In this document: piece by piece, positions 8,133 to 15,565 of the stretch | Numbering within the stretch: position 1 is the stretch's first letter | How the letters are laid out: every line of letters begins with the position of its first letter | Origin: a virus | Length of the DNA: 39,337 bases | Strand: one strand, 5' to 3' | IMG/VR virus record: IMGVR_UViG_3300009154_000111 | Location: 1 to 39,337 of that record | The notes under the pieces: generated by a model | The model's database searches: none | What the model saw: the letters and a program-made list of their open reading frames with translations, nothing else | What the model was told of the DNA's origin: nothing | Made by a program: the position numbers and the translations under genes

Positions 8133-8699
8133 CTATTTCCTATCTAAAAATGATTGAGCCGCGGATACCGAGTAATCGTAAGACCAAAACGAAGTTATAG
8201 CATACCTAACACCATTAAATATCTCAGTTACCCCGTGCATATACTCAAAAGTGGAGGGAAACATTACTAATAAATTTGGTTTTGGGGTAACAGTTGTATT
8301 TTGATTTGGAAACCATAGGTCGCCCCCAGAAAACTCCCCACCCAAATAAATTAACGCAGAGAATTTTCTATGTGAGGTTCCATTGTCTTCCCCGTTATTT
8401 CCCGTAGAATCAGAGTGCGGGTTGCCAGTCTGCCCTCTATAAGTCCTAGCAAATTGAAGGAGTTCCGCATACAGAGGAACCTCTATATTAAAAGTGTTAG
8501 TTATTTCAGCTGACATTTTAATAGAAGTATCTTTTAAAAGATTAAGAAGCTCGGTTGACTTAACTGAATGCGGGTTTATACATCTACTATCCCACAAAGG
8601 GGTGTGAGGAAGCGGCTCCCAGTCCTCTGTAGTTAAAACATAATTAGAAAGGGTATTAAAGTCATCTTCTAAAAGAAAGTTTTCTTTTTGTATAATCAT
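8133..8699 (-). CDS. 2OG-Fe(II) oxygenase
   Basis: 188 residues with H95/D97 (TGNPHSDSTG), a core FSALIYLGGEFSGGDLWFP, distal H155 (YMHGVTEIFNG) and R165 (GVRYAITSFW). It is paralogous in layout to the neighbouring 206-aa oxygenase. Its ATG overlaps the DUF2061 gene's TGA (ATGA), and it ends in TAG only 2 nt before the next start, so this is a tight operon. The stop matters because it shows TAG working as a normal terminator in this phage. Confidence 0.88.
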   Translation of the reverse strand: MIIQKENFLLEDDFNTLSNYVLTTEDWEPLPHTPLWDSRCINPHSVKSTELLNLLKDTSIKMSAEITNTFNIEVPLYAELLQFARTYRGQTGNPHSDSTGNNGEDNGTSHRKFSALIYLGGEFSGGDLWFPNQNTTVTPKPNLLVMFPSTFEYMHGVTEIFNGVRYAITSFWSYDYSVSAAQSFLDRK

Positions 8700-8902
8700 T
8701 GCTCACGACCCCATTTAACTTTATTCCAAACGCGTTCGTGGACATAGTAAAGAAAAACTTTAGTAAATATCTCCATGCCCGAAATAGCTAAAGCCAGCTT
8801 TGCTTTTCCAGTGATAACATAAGACAAGATAAACGTGTCTACAGTACCCATAAGTCTCCAAGTAACAGCTTTGGTAAAAGAACGTGAATGCGTGACGTTC
8901 AT
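8696..8902 (-). CDS. DUF2061 small membrane protein
   Basis: 68 residues. It matches the DUF2061 pattern: SFTKAVTWRLMGTVDTFILS, then TGKAKLALAISGMEIFTKV and LYYVHERVWNKVKWG, with two short hydrophobic segments likely to form membrane helices. DUF2061 proteins are known to occur beside or fused to CysC-type APS kinases, and the APS-kinase-like gene is immediately upstream here. The function is unknown; a role in membrane association of sulfate-activation enzymes is speculation. A GGGG-rich ribosome-binding site precedes ATG 8902. Confidence 0.85.
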   Translation of the reverse strand: MNVTHSRSFTKAVTWRLMGTVDTFILSYVITGKAKLALAISGMEIFTKVFLYYVHERVWNKVKWGREQ

Positions 8903-8935
8903 TGCCCCGCCCCCAAAGCCATAAAACCAAGTAGC

Positions 8936-9688
8936 TTAGATACCCATTTCGCTACGCTTTTGAGTAGCGCTGATAGCTTCAATTTCTTCTCCTAACTTAA
9001 TTTGTTCAATCTTATATCCAACGTCTCTACCATACACGATGTTGGTAATATTAGGCATTTTAACAACCATAGCCCCAGCCATAGCCGGGTCAGATGAGAT
9101 GTATTTCTTTACCTCATCAAATCCTAGGGGGTCTTTAGGGCTTGTACCCTGAGTGTTGCGCACACCCAACATTACCTGGGGGGTGCGGGTTTTAGCTTCA
9201 TGATACAGAGCATGGTGCCCTTCATGCCAAGGTTGGTAACGCCCAAGCATAAGTGTTGTTGGCGCTTTCCAGTCATGTAGGTTAGATGTAAGTATGATGT
9301 TGTTTACGTGCGTTTCAGAATCAAAGGTTTCAAACTTATAATCAAAAGCTGTTGGATCTTCCCACATCTTATTTGTGTCCTCAAAGCGCCCTTCTTTAAG
9401 AGTATCCATCCATACAAGAATATTTGCTTTGCCAAAAACATTCCTTGTGGTTTGTGTCGGGCAGATGAAATCAACTACTACATCAAACCCTTGACCTGAA
9501 AGCATCTCAGCCATTCCTCCCATACGGCGGGCATGCTCTACACGGTCTTCCGATGAGAACCCAAGGTCAGAGTTAATAGTAGAGCGTACGTAGTCCGCAT
9601 TAATATGTATGGCGTTAATACGGCTGGCTAGCTCAGCAGCTAACGTAGTTTTGCCTGAACCCGGAAGCCCAATAATTTGAATAATCAT
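8936..9688 (-). CDS. APS-kinase-like P-loop kinase fused to an HxGH nucleotidyltransferase
   Basis: 250 residues from ATG 9688, which overlaps the upstream TGA (ATGA); a start at 9700 would add four residues. Residues 1-125 form a CysC-like domain: Walker A GLPGSGKTT (7-15), then NADYVRSTINSDLGFSSEDR (30-49), the characteristic APS kinase segment, and FICPTQTTRN (74-83) corresponding to FISP.R..R. Residues 145-250 form a nucleotidyltransferase with LGRYQPWHEGHHAL (HxGH at 155-158) and a closing ISATQKR (239-245), as in NadM-type adenylyltransferases. The kinase would convert APS to PAPS. The second domain could adenylylate or cytidylylate an unknown substrate. A NAD-salvage (NadR-like) role is an alternative, though the kinase signature favours APS. 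Confidence 0.82.
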   Translation of the reverse strand: MIIQIIGLPGSGKTTLAAELASRINAIHINADYVRSTINSDLGFSSEDRVEHARRMGGMAEMLSGQGFDVVVDFICPTQTTRNVFGKANILVWMDTLKEGRFEDTNKMWEDPTAFDYKFETFDSETHVNNIILTSNLHDWKAPTTLMLGRYQPWHEGHHALYHEAKTRTPQVMLGVRNTQGTSPKDPLGFDEVKKYISSDPAMAGAMVVKMPNITNIVYGRDVGYKIEQIKLGEEIEAISATQKRSEMGI

Positions 9689-10305
9689 TTGTCCCACCAC
9701 CCTACAACGGCGTACCTTGTTCCATACGTCACAGGATGAACGGTATGCGTATATACATAATTTGATGGGAATACAATCATTTGATTTGCTTTAGGTTTGA
9801 TTTTTAATTTAAAGTTATTAAACTCAATCTCTCCACCCTCGTAGTCATCATTAAGATAAAAACTCATTGAAACTGTTCTTGGAAACATTGTGCAGTCATC
9901 AAAATGATTTATAAAATGTCCATCTTTTCCATATTTAAGAATCTGCCACCCTTCTGAAATATTCCATTCATGCGCATTAAATCTAGTTCTATAGTCGTTT
10001 ATAGCGCCATACAAAGATTCGTTTAAAAAATTGTGAGCTGAAAGGGCACCTAAAGAAGGTGAACCAGGTTCTTTTGGTGTTGCAGTATCAAACTTTGGCA
10101 GAGATATAACGCGACAATCTCTAATAGATGAGAGTTTTGGTTTAACTTCATTAGATTCATTTCGCGGTTCACCAGCGCTACCGTACATCCATGATAACTC
10201 GTTAATCTCCACCAAAGACTCCACGTCAACAATAAATGTGGATGGATCTTCCATTACATTTAAATAACTTACAATACCTGGTGCAAGCTCTTCACACTCA
10301 AACAT
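9685..10305 (-). CDS. 2OG-Fe(II) oxygenase
   Basis: 206 residues from ATG 10305 (MFECEELAPGIVSYLNV); an earlier start at 10341 would add 12 residues lying inside the upstream gene. Ligands are H134/D136 (FINHFDDCTMFPRT), H187 (YVYTHTVHPV) and R197 (YGTRYAVVGWW), with core FYLNDDYEGGEIEF. The motif order matches P4H-type enzymes that act on peptides or sugars. It overlaps the zinc-ribbon gene upstream and the APS-kinase-like gene downstream (ATGA), so all three are translationally coupled. Confidence 0.88.
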   Translation of the reverse strand: MFECEELAPGIVSYLNVMEDPSTFIVDVESLVEINELSWMYGSAGEPRNESNEVKPKLSSIRDCRVISLPKFDTATPKEPGSPSLGALSAHNFLNESLYGAINDYRTRFNAHEWNISEGWQILKYGKDGHFINHFDDCTMFPRTVSMSFYLNDDYEGGEIEFNNFKLKIKPKANQMIVFPSNYVYTHTVHPVTYGTRYAVVGWWDK

Positions 10306-10546
10306 TATCAATACCCCATTTTCCAATTGGACATTCCGCATCTTTTAGCTTTGTTTTTGCTTTCATTACGCATCCACATTTTTTGCATTGAGTAGTTAAT
10401 TTTATAAACTCTGGGCACTGTTTGCAAATTGAATACCTTGTGTCTACAACTTCTTCTGAAGACCATTCTATATTGGGGCTTATCAAATCCCAAGGTCGGG
10501 TGTCGCCTATTAATTTTTTATATCTATTTAGTAAAGAATCCGACAT
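10298..10546 (-). CDS. Six-cysteine zinc-ribbon-like small protein
   Basis: 82 residues. Cysteines lie at 41, 44, 54, 57, 59 and 72: YSICKQCPEF, TQCKKCGCVMKAK and DAECPIGKW. The paired CxxC knuckles indicate a small zinc-binding module. Proteins with this C..CP / C..CGC / CP.GKW layout are, to my knowledge, common in aquatic phages next to oxygenases and glycan enzymes, but have no established function. AAAAGGAG precedes ATG 10546. It sits between the sulfotransferase and an oxygenase. Confidence 0.75.
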   Translation of the reverse strand: MSDSLLNRYKKLIGDTRPWDLISPNIEWSSEEVVDTRYSICKQCPEFIKLTTQCKKCGCVMKAKTKLKDAECPIGKWGIDNV

Positions 10547-10549
10547 TTA

Positions 10550-11338
10550 TTACTCCTTTTTTTTATTATATACGTGCTCGTAAAGTTCAAAATCTATGGA
10601 ATTAAGTTCTAAAAATCTTTGAATGTCCTCTTCCGAAAGCATACTCTTTAACACCGTGGTTGTGTACTCTACTTCATTATACGTAACTAATGAGGTATTA
10701 ATCATTTTATTGTTTGTATATTCACCTATAGTAATGCTGTAATTGTCTAAAAACCATTTTTTAATATCTTGTAAAAATTGCTCATGATTTTCTATTGTAT
10801 TTACAATGGCAAATTTATCTAAATACGCTTTAGCCATTTCTAATGTAAACTCTTGTTCTTGGAGACCCCAAGCTTGACTTCTTATTTTATATTCTGTGGA
10901 GCTATTTGAAATTGAATCTTTAAAGATATTTGTTGCGGGGGAGTTGCATATAAATTGTGCTTGAATGTTTCTGTGCCTAATATAACCCAAGTCATCAAAA
11001 AAATAATACTTTAGTTTATCTATAAATTCAGGGATAGCTGAATAAACTTCTGATTTAGAAATAACTTTGTTATAAATAAATAAAAAGTTACTAATTGCGC
11101 GGTCAAGAGGGTCTCTTAACAAACATGCAACATCTAGGTTATCTGTTTTATCAATTGGGTATCTTCCCAAATGCCCTTGAATAAATACGTATTCATTAAA
11201 GTTATCGTTATGTGGGGGTGGGGTAGGGGGATAATGCGTGATTGAGTTTTCAACGAAAGCAGCATGCAACTGTACACTTACCGATGTACCACCAGTTTTT
11301 GGAATGTGTAAAAAGTACAGTCTTTTATTTATATCCAT
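10550..11338 (-). CDS. PAPS-dependent sulfotransferase
   Basis: 262 residues. The 5'-phosphosulfate-binding loop is clear at residues 8-19 (YFLHIPKTGGTS), and the 3'-phosphate-binding segment RDPLDRAISNF at 75-85, as in the sulfotransferase-2 family that sulfates carbohydrates. The C-terminal third is helical with no membrane anchor, unlike Golgi enzymes. AAAGGAG precedes ATG 11338. Together with the APS-kinase-like gene two genes downstream, it implies local synthesis and use of PAPS. The acceptor (host glycan, virion protein or small molecule) cannot be read from sequence. The gene follows the FN3 fibre gene, so virion modification is a reasonable guess. Confidence 0.85.
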   Translation of the reverse strand: MDINKRLYFLHIPKTGGTSVSVQLHAAFVENSITHYPPTPPPHNDNFNEYVFIQGHLGRYPIDKTDNLDVACLLRDPLDRAISNFLFIYNKVISKSEVYSAIPEFIDKLKYYFFDDLGYIRHRNIQAQFICNSPATNIFKDSISNSSTEYKIRSQAWGLQEQEFTLEMAKAYLDKFAIVNTIENHEQFLQDIKKWFLDNYSITIGEYTNNKMINTSLVTYNEVEYTTTVLKSMLSEEDIQRFLELNSIDFELYEHVYNKKKE

Positions 11339-11362
11339 TTCAGCTCCTTTTTAGCAATAATA

Positions 11363-12163
11363 TCACGTAGATGTGTAGCCAACAAATACACCGCAGTTTG
11401 TATATACGCACACGTTTGAACCACAAGGTCTGTAATAGAAGTTACCATTAAATACGCAAGGTGGATTGCTATAAACAGGTGGATTGTAATAAACAGGTGG
11501 ATTGTAATAAACAGGTGGGTTGTAGTACGGGTTGTAATAAACAGGTGGATTGTAGTAAGGGGCTACCGGTGACGTGCTATTTGAAGGCTGACTATTTACA
11601 GAATCGCCGTTAGCGTTAGTCGCTTTAACAACAAAAGTGTAGGCTGTTCCGTTTGAAAGAGACGAAATGGTAATTGGGCTTGTCCCTGTCCCAGTAAAGC
11701 TTCCGGGGGTTGAAGTAGCCGTAAAAGTAGTAATTGCTTTTCCGCCAGTAGCGCCAGCAGTGTAAGTAAGGCTTGCTGAGGAATCTCCGGCAGAAGCTGT
11801 TCCGATAGTAGGGGCTTCAGGCACAGTTGTAACTGTTACTTGAGGGCTTGATGCGGAGATAGGGCTAGTTCCAATAGAGTTTGTTGCAACCGCTGTAAAT
11901 GTGGGAGATGAAGAAGAGCTTAATCCAGTTACAGATATAGGTGAACCCGATCCAATTTTTGACTGGCCTGTGCTGGCAGTTACTGTATAACTGGTTATGG
12001 GCAGACCCCCATCGTAAGCAGGGGGGGTGAATGCTACAGATACAGTGCCATTATTAAAAGCAAGCCCGTTTGCTCCGGCGGCACCAGAATCTGTTCCCAC
12101 CCCAATAATGGGAGCATTTGGGGCTAAACGCCTAGATGAATGAAATCCTCCGACTATAGGCAT
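11363..12163 (-). CDS. Fibronectin-III-like tail protein with C-terminal PPVYYN repeats
   Basis: 266 residues. Two FN3/Ig-like domains span about 16-113 (APNAPIIGVG ... ITSYTVTAS ... ATNSIGTSPISASSP) and 114-200 (VPEAPTIGTA ... ITTFTATST ... NGTAYTFVVKATNANG). They are followed by a low-complexity tract (202-235) built on PPVYYN, then a Cys-rich end (CVFNGNFYYRPCGSNVCVYTNC, written here in two parts: CVFNGNFYYRPCGSN and VCVYTNC). FN3 domains are common on phage tail surfaces. The Pro-Tyr repeats and four cysteines are unusual in virion proteins and may crosslink or bind surfaces. Its ATG lies just after the stop of the collagen-like fibre gene. Confidence 0.75.
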   Translation of the reverse strand: MPIVGGFHSSRRLAPNAPIIGVGTDSGAAGANGLAFNNGTVSVAFTPPAYDGGLPITSYTVTASTGQSKIGSGSPISVTGLSSSSSPTFTAVATNSIGTSPISASSPQVTVTTVPEAPTIGTASAGDSSASLTYTAGATGGKAITTFTATSTPGSFTGTGTSPITISSLSNGTAYTFVVKATNANGDSVNSQPSNSTSPVAPYYNPPVYYNPYYNPPVYYNPPVYYNPPVYSNPPCVFNGNFYYRPCGSNVCVYTNCGVFVGYTST

Positions 12164-12164
12164 G

Positions 12165-13640
12165 TTAAGCGCTCAAATCCCCAACAAGTAACCAGTTATT
12201 AGTTCCCAGACAAATAAGCGTTGCTGAAGAATAAGCGGTACGTAACTTAAGGCCTGGGGTTGCGTTTAAGGTAACACCCGTAGCTGTTACAGAAACACCC
12301 GTTGTTAAAGCTAACAAGTTAATTTGTGTTCCAGCAGGGGCGGTACTTAATGCTGTGGTGACGTTAAATGCAAAAGCACCGTTCATTTGAATCATAGATT
12401 CATAGTCTGTTGTTGCTAAAGTGTACGCCGCTGTTTTAGCTGTAGTGTTAACTGTAAACTTAGCTTGCGCCGTTACCCATGATGTTGCTGAACCATCAGT
12501 GTATAGATACTTTCCAGCATTACCGGTTTGTGTTGGTAACCCTAAACCTTGAATTCCCTGAACCCCTTGAAGCCCTTGTGTGCCCTGCACACCTTGTGTG
12601 CCTTGTGAACCTTGAAGACCTTGTGTGCCCTGCACACCTTGTGTGCCTTGAATGCCTTGCACACCCTGAGATTGATTAAATCCACCACCTTGAAGCCCTT
12701 GCAAACCCTGAATACCTTGTGTACCTTGCAAACTTTGTGTACCCTGTATGCCTTGCGAACCTTGAATTCCTTGAGCACCCGTACCTGCAGCAATAGTAAA
12801 ATTAATTGAATCTGTTCCTATGCGAATAGAACCATCTGAATTAGAACCATTTCCATATTGAACCCAGGTTGTGTTTGCATATGTTGTTCCATTAAGAACA
12901 AAAACATAATCTCCATTTGTAACTTCCCCCACATTACTATTATCATAATCTGTTGCACGAGTAAGTACCCAATAAACAGAGGTAGTTCCTAATGTAGTTA
13001 CTTTATATATACCATTTTCAATTGCATTTGAACGATTTTTAACAAGAACACGATCATTAAGTAGCCATGTATATCCATCTGTGCTTGCAGTTCCAAAAAC
13101 ATTGCTTGTAATTTTTGCACCAACACCAGTGCCATTTTCTCCATCTGCAGTTCCTGCCGTATAAGTAGCATTAACAAAATCTATTACTGTTGCGGTTTTA
13201 ACTGCACCGTGAGCATTTTGAGAACCAGCTTGGCCCATAATTCCTTGAATACCCTGTACGCCTTGTATGCCTTGCGTACCTAGTAAGCCTTGTATTCCTT
13301 GAAGCCCTTGTGTTCCTTGCACACCTTGTGTGCCTTGCATTCCTTGAACACCTTGTATGCCTTGGGTGCCTTGTATTCCTTGAAGCCCTTGTGTTCCTTG
13401 CACACCTTGTGTGCCTTGCATTCCTTGAACACCTTGTATGCCTTGGGTGCCTTGTCTACCTTGCAAACCTTGAACACCTTGTGTTCCTTGTAGACCTTGA
13501 ATACCTTGAATACCTTGAGGACCTGGATGAACATCAACATATGCAGCGATATCAACAGCTAATGCCTGAATATCTCTAGGTACATTAGGAGTATCAGTTA
13601 AAGCGGGGTATCTAAAATTATGATCTGTGGTAGGTGCCAT
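12165..13640 (-). CDS. Collagen-like tail-fibre protein
   Basis: 491 residues. After an N-terminal head with [20 protein letters not shown] (8-27), a Gly-X-Y tract runs from 40 to 139, almost always with Gln at Y ([10 protein letters not shown]). A globular insert follows at 140-285, with [30 protein letters not shown] and [20 protein letters not shown], a domain seen in many phage fibres. A second Gly-X-Gln tract spans 288-366, and a beta-rich C-terminal knob contains [20 protein letters not shown]. Collagen-like trimers probably form the shaft. The tracts are tandem DNA repeats, including a perfect 81-bp duplication, so length variation between strains is expected. A TGGTATACT element lies 9 nt before the ATG. 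Confidence 0.85.
   Translation of the reverse strand: MAPTTDHNFRYPALTDTPNVPRDIQALAVDIAAYVDVHPGPQGIQGIQGLQGTQGVQGLQGRQGTQGIQGVQGMQGTQGVQGTQGLQGIQGTQGIQGVQGMQGTQGVQGTQGLQGIQGLLGTQGIQGVQGIQGIMGQAGSQNAHGAVKTATVIDFVNATYTAGTADGENGTGVGAKITSNVFGTASTDGYTWLLNDRVLVKNRSNAIENGIYKVTTLGTTSVYWVLTRATDYDNSNVGEVTNGDYVFVLNGTTYANTTWVQYGNGSNSDGSIRIGTDSINFTIAAGTGAQGIQGSQGIQGTQSLQGTQGIQGLQGLQGGGFNQSQGVQGIQGTQGVQGTQGLQGSQGTQGVQGTQGLQGVQGIQGLGLPTQTGNAGKYLYTDGSATSWVTAQAKFTVNTTAKTAAYTLATTDYESMIQMNGAFAFNVTTALSTAPAGTQINLLALTTGVSVTATGVTLNATPGLKLRTAYSSATLICLGTNNWLLVGDLSA
12543..12779 (-). repeat. Gly-X-Gln collagen-like coding repeats, second tract
   Basis: Tandem 9-nt units encoding Gly-X-Gln, interrupted once by GGGFNQSQ. 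The tract belongs to the collagen-like fibre gene. Confidence 0.85.
13224..13523 (-). repeat. Gly-X-Gln collagen-like coding repeats, first tract
   Basis: About 33 consecutive Gly-X-Y triplets with Gln at almost every Y position. Proline is nearly absent (one PQG at the start). Confidence 0.85.
13288..13449 (-). repeat. Perfect 81-bp tandem duplication inside the collagen-like tract
   Basis: Two adjacent copies (13288-13368 and 13369-13449) are identical base for base, adding exactly 27 residues and keeping frame. This is recent slippage or unequal recombination. Confidence 0.85.
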
Positions 13641-13649
13641 GGTGCTATA

Positions 13650-13658
13650 AGTATACCA
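13650..13658 (-). promoter_or_regulatory. Extended -10 promoter of the collagen-like fibre gene
   Basis: Minus strand TGG-TATACT, 9 nt before ATG 13640, in the gap after the TPR gene. It predicts a leader of two or three bases. The gene has no Shine-Dalgarno. No good -35 is seen. Confidence 0.4.
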
Positions 13659-13681
13659 AACTAATGAAAAAATACATTATT

Positions 13682-14239
13682 TTAACCCATAATACTTAAA
13701 TTATACTTAATAGCTGATATATATTCTTCTGACAAATCTTTGGCAAGCAGGTCGTTAAATATAGCCTTAGATTCATCTTTTCTTCCTATCCACCATGCTG
13801 AAACTGCTTTTTCAAATTCCAGGCAATACCTGCCATAATATTCAACATCTACTTCAAGTAATTCAAATATTGATGTATGAAGTAAACCTAATTCAGCAAA
13901 CATATAACACTGTTGCCATTTTTGATTTCTTTCATAGTATCTAGAAAGAATAAAGTAGGCTTCTGGTCTATTGGGCATATATTGAATTGCTTGGAATAGA
14001 GAGTTTTCTAATGTGTGCTCCCGCCCACTTTGATCTGCAACACAATATGAAATCCTTATTAATGAAGCATAAACTAAAAGCGGGTGTGAATCAAATCCAT
14101 ATTCTGCAGTTCTTAAGTAAAATGACATTGCAGCAGCAGTTTGTCCAATAACCTCATATTCTTTTGCAATTTTAAAATTATGCTCTGGATTAAGCATGTC
14201 GTTAGATGCATCTTCAATTAATTGTTCAATTGTTGCCAT
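13682..14239 (-). CDS. TPR-like repeat protein
   Basis: 185 residues from ATG 14239 (MATIEQLIEDASNDMLNPEH), with GGAGG 9 nt upstream. An in-frame TTG at 14245 is too close to that site to be used. Helical pairs resembling tetratricopeptide repeats are visible: FKIAKEYEVIGQTAAAMSFY-LRTAEYG (written in two parts), ENSLFQAIQYMPNRPEAYFI with RYYERNQKWQQCYMFAELGL, and AVSAWWIGRKDESKAIFNDL. TPR proteins mediate protein contacts. It overlaps the end of the beta-propeller gene by 14 bases, suggesting the two products act together, perhaps in glycan handling or fibre assembly. Confidence 0.7.
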   Translation of the reverse strand: MATIEQLIEDASNDMLNPEHNFKIAKEYEVIGQTAAAMSFYLRTAEYGFDSHPLLVYASLIRISYCVADQSGREHTLENSLFQAIQYMPNRPEAYFILSRYYERNQKWQQCYMFAELGLLHTSIFELLEVDVEYYGRYCLEFEKAVSAWWIGRKDESKAIFNDLLAKDLSEEYISAIKYNLSIMG

Positions 14240-15236
14240 ATACAACTGCCTCCTGAATCATTTCTTCAACTATTGTATTTGTAACCTTTAAAACAAATGC
14301 TGCATTATCACTAAATCCAAATGTTATTAATAAATCATCTTCAAGTTTTGCTACACCTGCACAAAATTCAATATATGCATCAAGAAATGAAAAACTTTCT
14401 GGAGACAGCCCAATTAAATTATAATCTTTATCCCACACACAAAGCTTATGACGATATATGCCGTTTTTTTGATTAAGATAGTTATTCCATAGATTTACTT
14501 CATGTGATATTGAAATATAATAATCATTCCAGGGAATCATCTGAGACCCGCCTCTTTGATCTATGCCAACATTAAAAGTATTTTTAAGAGATAACTGTTC
14601 AATGTTTGGCGGGTTAGTAGGAAGAGCTTTTACAATTTCAGTAGGAGAAGTCCATTTAATAAAGTGATATGGTTTATCTATAATAGGGTACCAATTTTTT
14701 TCACAATATGAATCATCTTTACCGAGTGTTGGAATTCTTATTCTTGATATTTCTTTTGCGGTCCAATTTTTCTTATCAAGATCAATCTCAGAATATTCCA
14801 TGCGTCCTTGACCATTTGTAGTTGTATCTCTACGAACTCCAATTAAATAATATTTATTATTCCATTTAACAACACGAGCATCTTCTAACCCCACAAATTC
14901 CCAAAGCGGGGAAACGTCAAGAGATTCAGTATCTACTAAACAATAATCAGTAATATTTAAATCTTTATCAAGTCTACATAAATAATTATATGTTCTAAGA
15001 TTCATATCTTTTTCTGGATGTAGATATGCCAAAGGTCCCCAAGCTGAGGGAAATTTCATATCTTTTTCAGCATGATATAGAGAATAGTTGACATGTCTTA
15101 GATTGACTAGTATATCTCCATCATCATCTATAAAAATGGAAGGATTCATTAATCCCGTCCCTTTACTTAAGCCCTTTTTTATAACCAAAGGCGCTAATTT
15201 ACCACCGTTTTCAACGGCTCTTTGAACTAGATTCAT
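14226..15236 (-). CDS. Five-bladed beta-propeller glycosidase/phosphorylase-like protein (GH130/GH43-like)
   Basis: 336 residues. The sequence carries the repeated blade pattern of this superfamily: GLMNPSIFIDDDGDILVNLR at 28-47, WEFVGLEDARVVKWNNKYYL near 112-131 (the G.EDAR element typical of GH130-type enzymes), RGGSQMIPWNDYYISISHE, then IEFCAGVAKLEDDLLITFGF and AAFVLKV at the end. There is no signal peptide, so it acts in the cytoplasm or on the virion. It could cleave or bind a mannose- or fructose-type glycan. I cannot confirm the catalytic acid. Such propeller proteins also occur beside phage glycosyltransferases. Its promoter (TTTACA, 18 nt, TATAAT) lies 6 nt upstream, so it is probably leaderless. 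Confidence 0.65.
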   Translation of the reverse strand: MNLVQRAVENGGKLAPLVIKKGLSKGTGLMNPSIFIDDDGDILVNLRHVNYSLYHAEKDMKFPSAWGPLAYLHPEKDMNLRTYNYLCRLDKDLNITDYCLVDTESLDVSPLWEFVGLEDARVVKWNNKYYLIGVRRDTTTNGQGRMEYSEIDLDKKNWTAKEISRIRIPTLGKDDSYCEKNWYPIIDKPYHFIKWTSPTEIVKALPTNPPNIEQLSLKNTFNVGIDQRGGSQMIPWNDYYISISHEVNLWNNYLNQKNGIYRHKLCVWDKDYNLIGLSPESFSFLDAYIEFCAGVAKLEDDLLITFGFSDNAAFVLKVTNTIVEEMIQEAVVYGNN

Positions 15237-15242
15237 CTATTG

Positions 15243-15272
15243 ATTATATCTTATTCAATAGGTTCTTGTAAA
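15243..15272 (-). promoter_or_regulatory. Leaderless sigma70-type promoter of the beta-propeller gene
   Basis: Minus strand TTTACA (15267-15272), an 18-nt spacer and TATAAT (15243-15248), 6 nt before ATG 15236. This is the best-formed leaderless promoter in the window. It overlaps the last codons of the upstream 99-aa gene. Confidence 0.55.
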
Positions 15273-15550
15273 GTAGGTTGAGATGCTTGATTAATTAAAA
15301 CATCAATTTCTTCTTGAGTTAATCCCGCCGCAATTAATTTATTATTTGCTTCTTGAATTGGATCAATTTCTACAGGTTCAGGAGCAGTAAAGCGACCTGT
15401 CTCTTCATCATAAGTCCATCCAATACCCGCTGGATTTTCATCTGTATATTCAATTAATTCTGCGCCCATAACTCTAGCCGCATCTTCTTTATCATCAGCA
15501 ACGATAACGTTGCTTACTGTGTTTCCACCCATTACTGCATATGTAGCCAT
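15251..15550 (-). CDS. Small acidic protein following the glycine-rich tail genes
   Basis: 99 residues. It begins MATYAVMGGNTVSNVIVADD, then KEDAARVMGAELIEYTDENP, AGIGWTYDEETGRFTAPEP and a short C-terminal helix (TQEEIDVLINQASQ). Short phage proteins of this type, with a Gly-Asn-x-Val-x-Asn-x-Ile-V-AD start and an 'IGWTYD..TG.F' middle, are commonly encoded next to fibre genes. They may be small virion or assembly proteins, but the function is not established. It has AAGGAG before its ATG. Confidence 0.65.
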   Translation of the reverse strand: MATYAVMGGNTVSNVIVADDKEDAARVMGAELIEYTDENPAGIGWTYDEETGRFTAPEPVEIDPIQEANNKLIAAGLTQEEIDVLINQASQPTLQEPIE

Positions 15551-15565
15551 ATCTATCTCCTTTTC

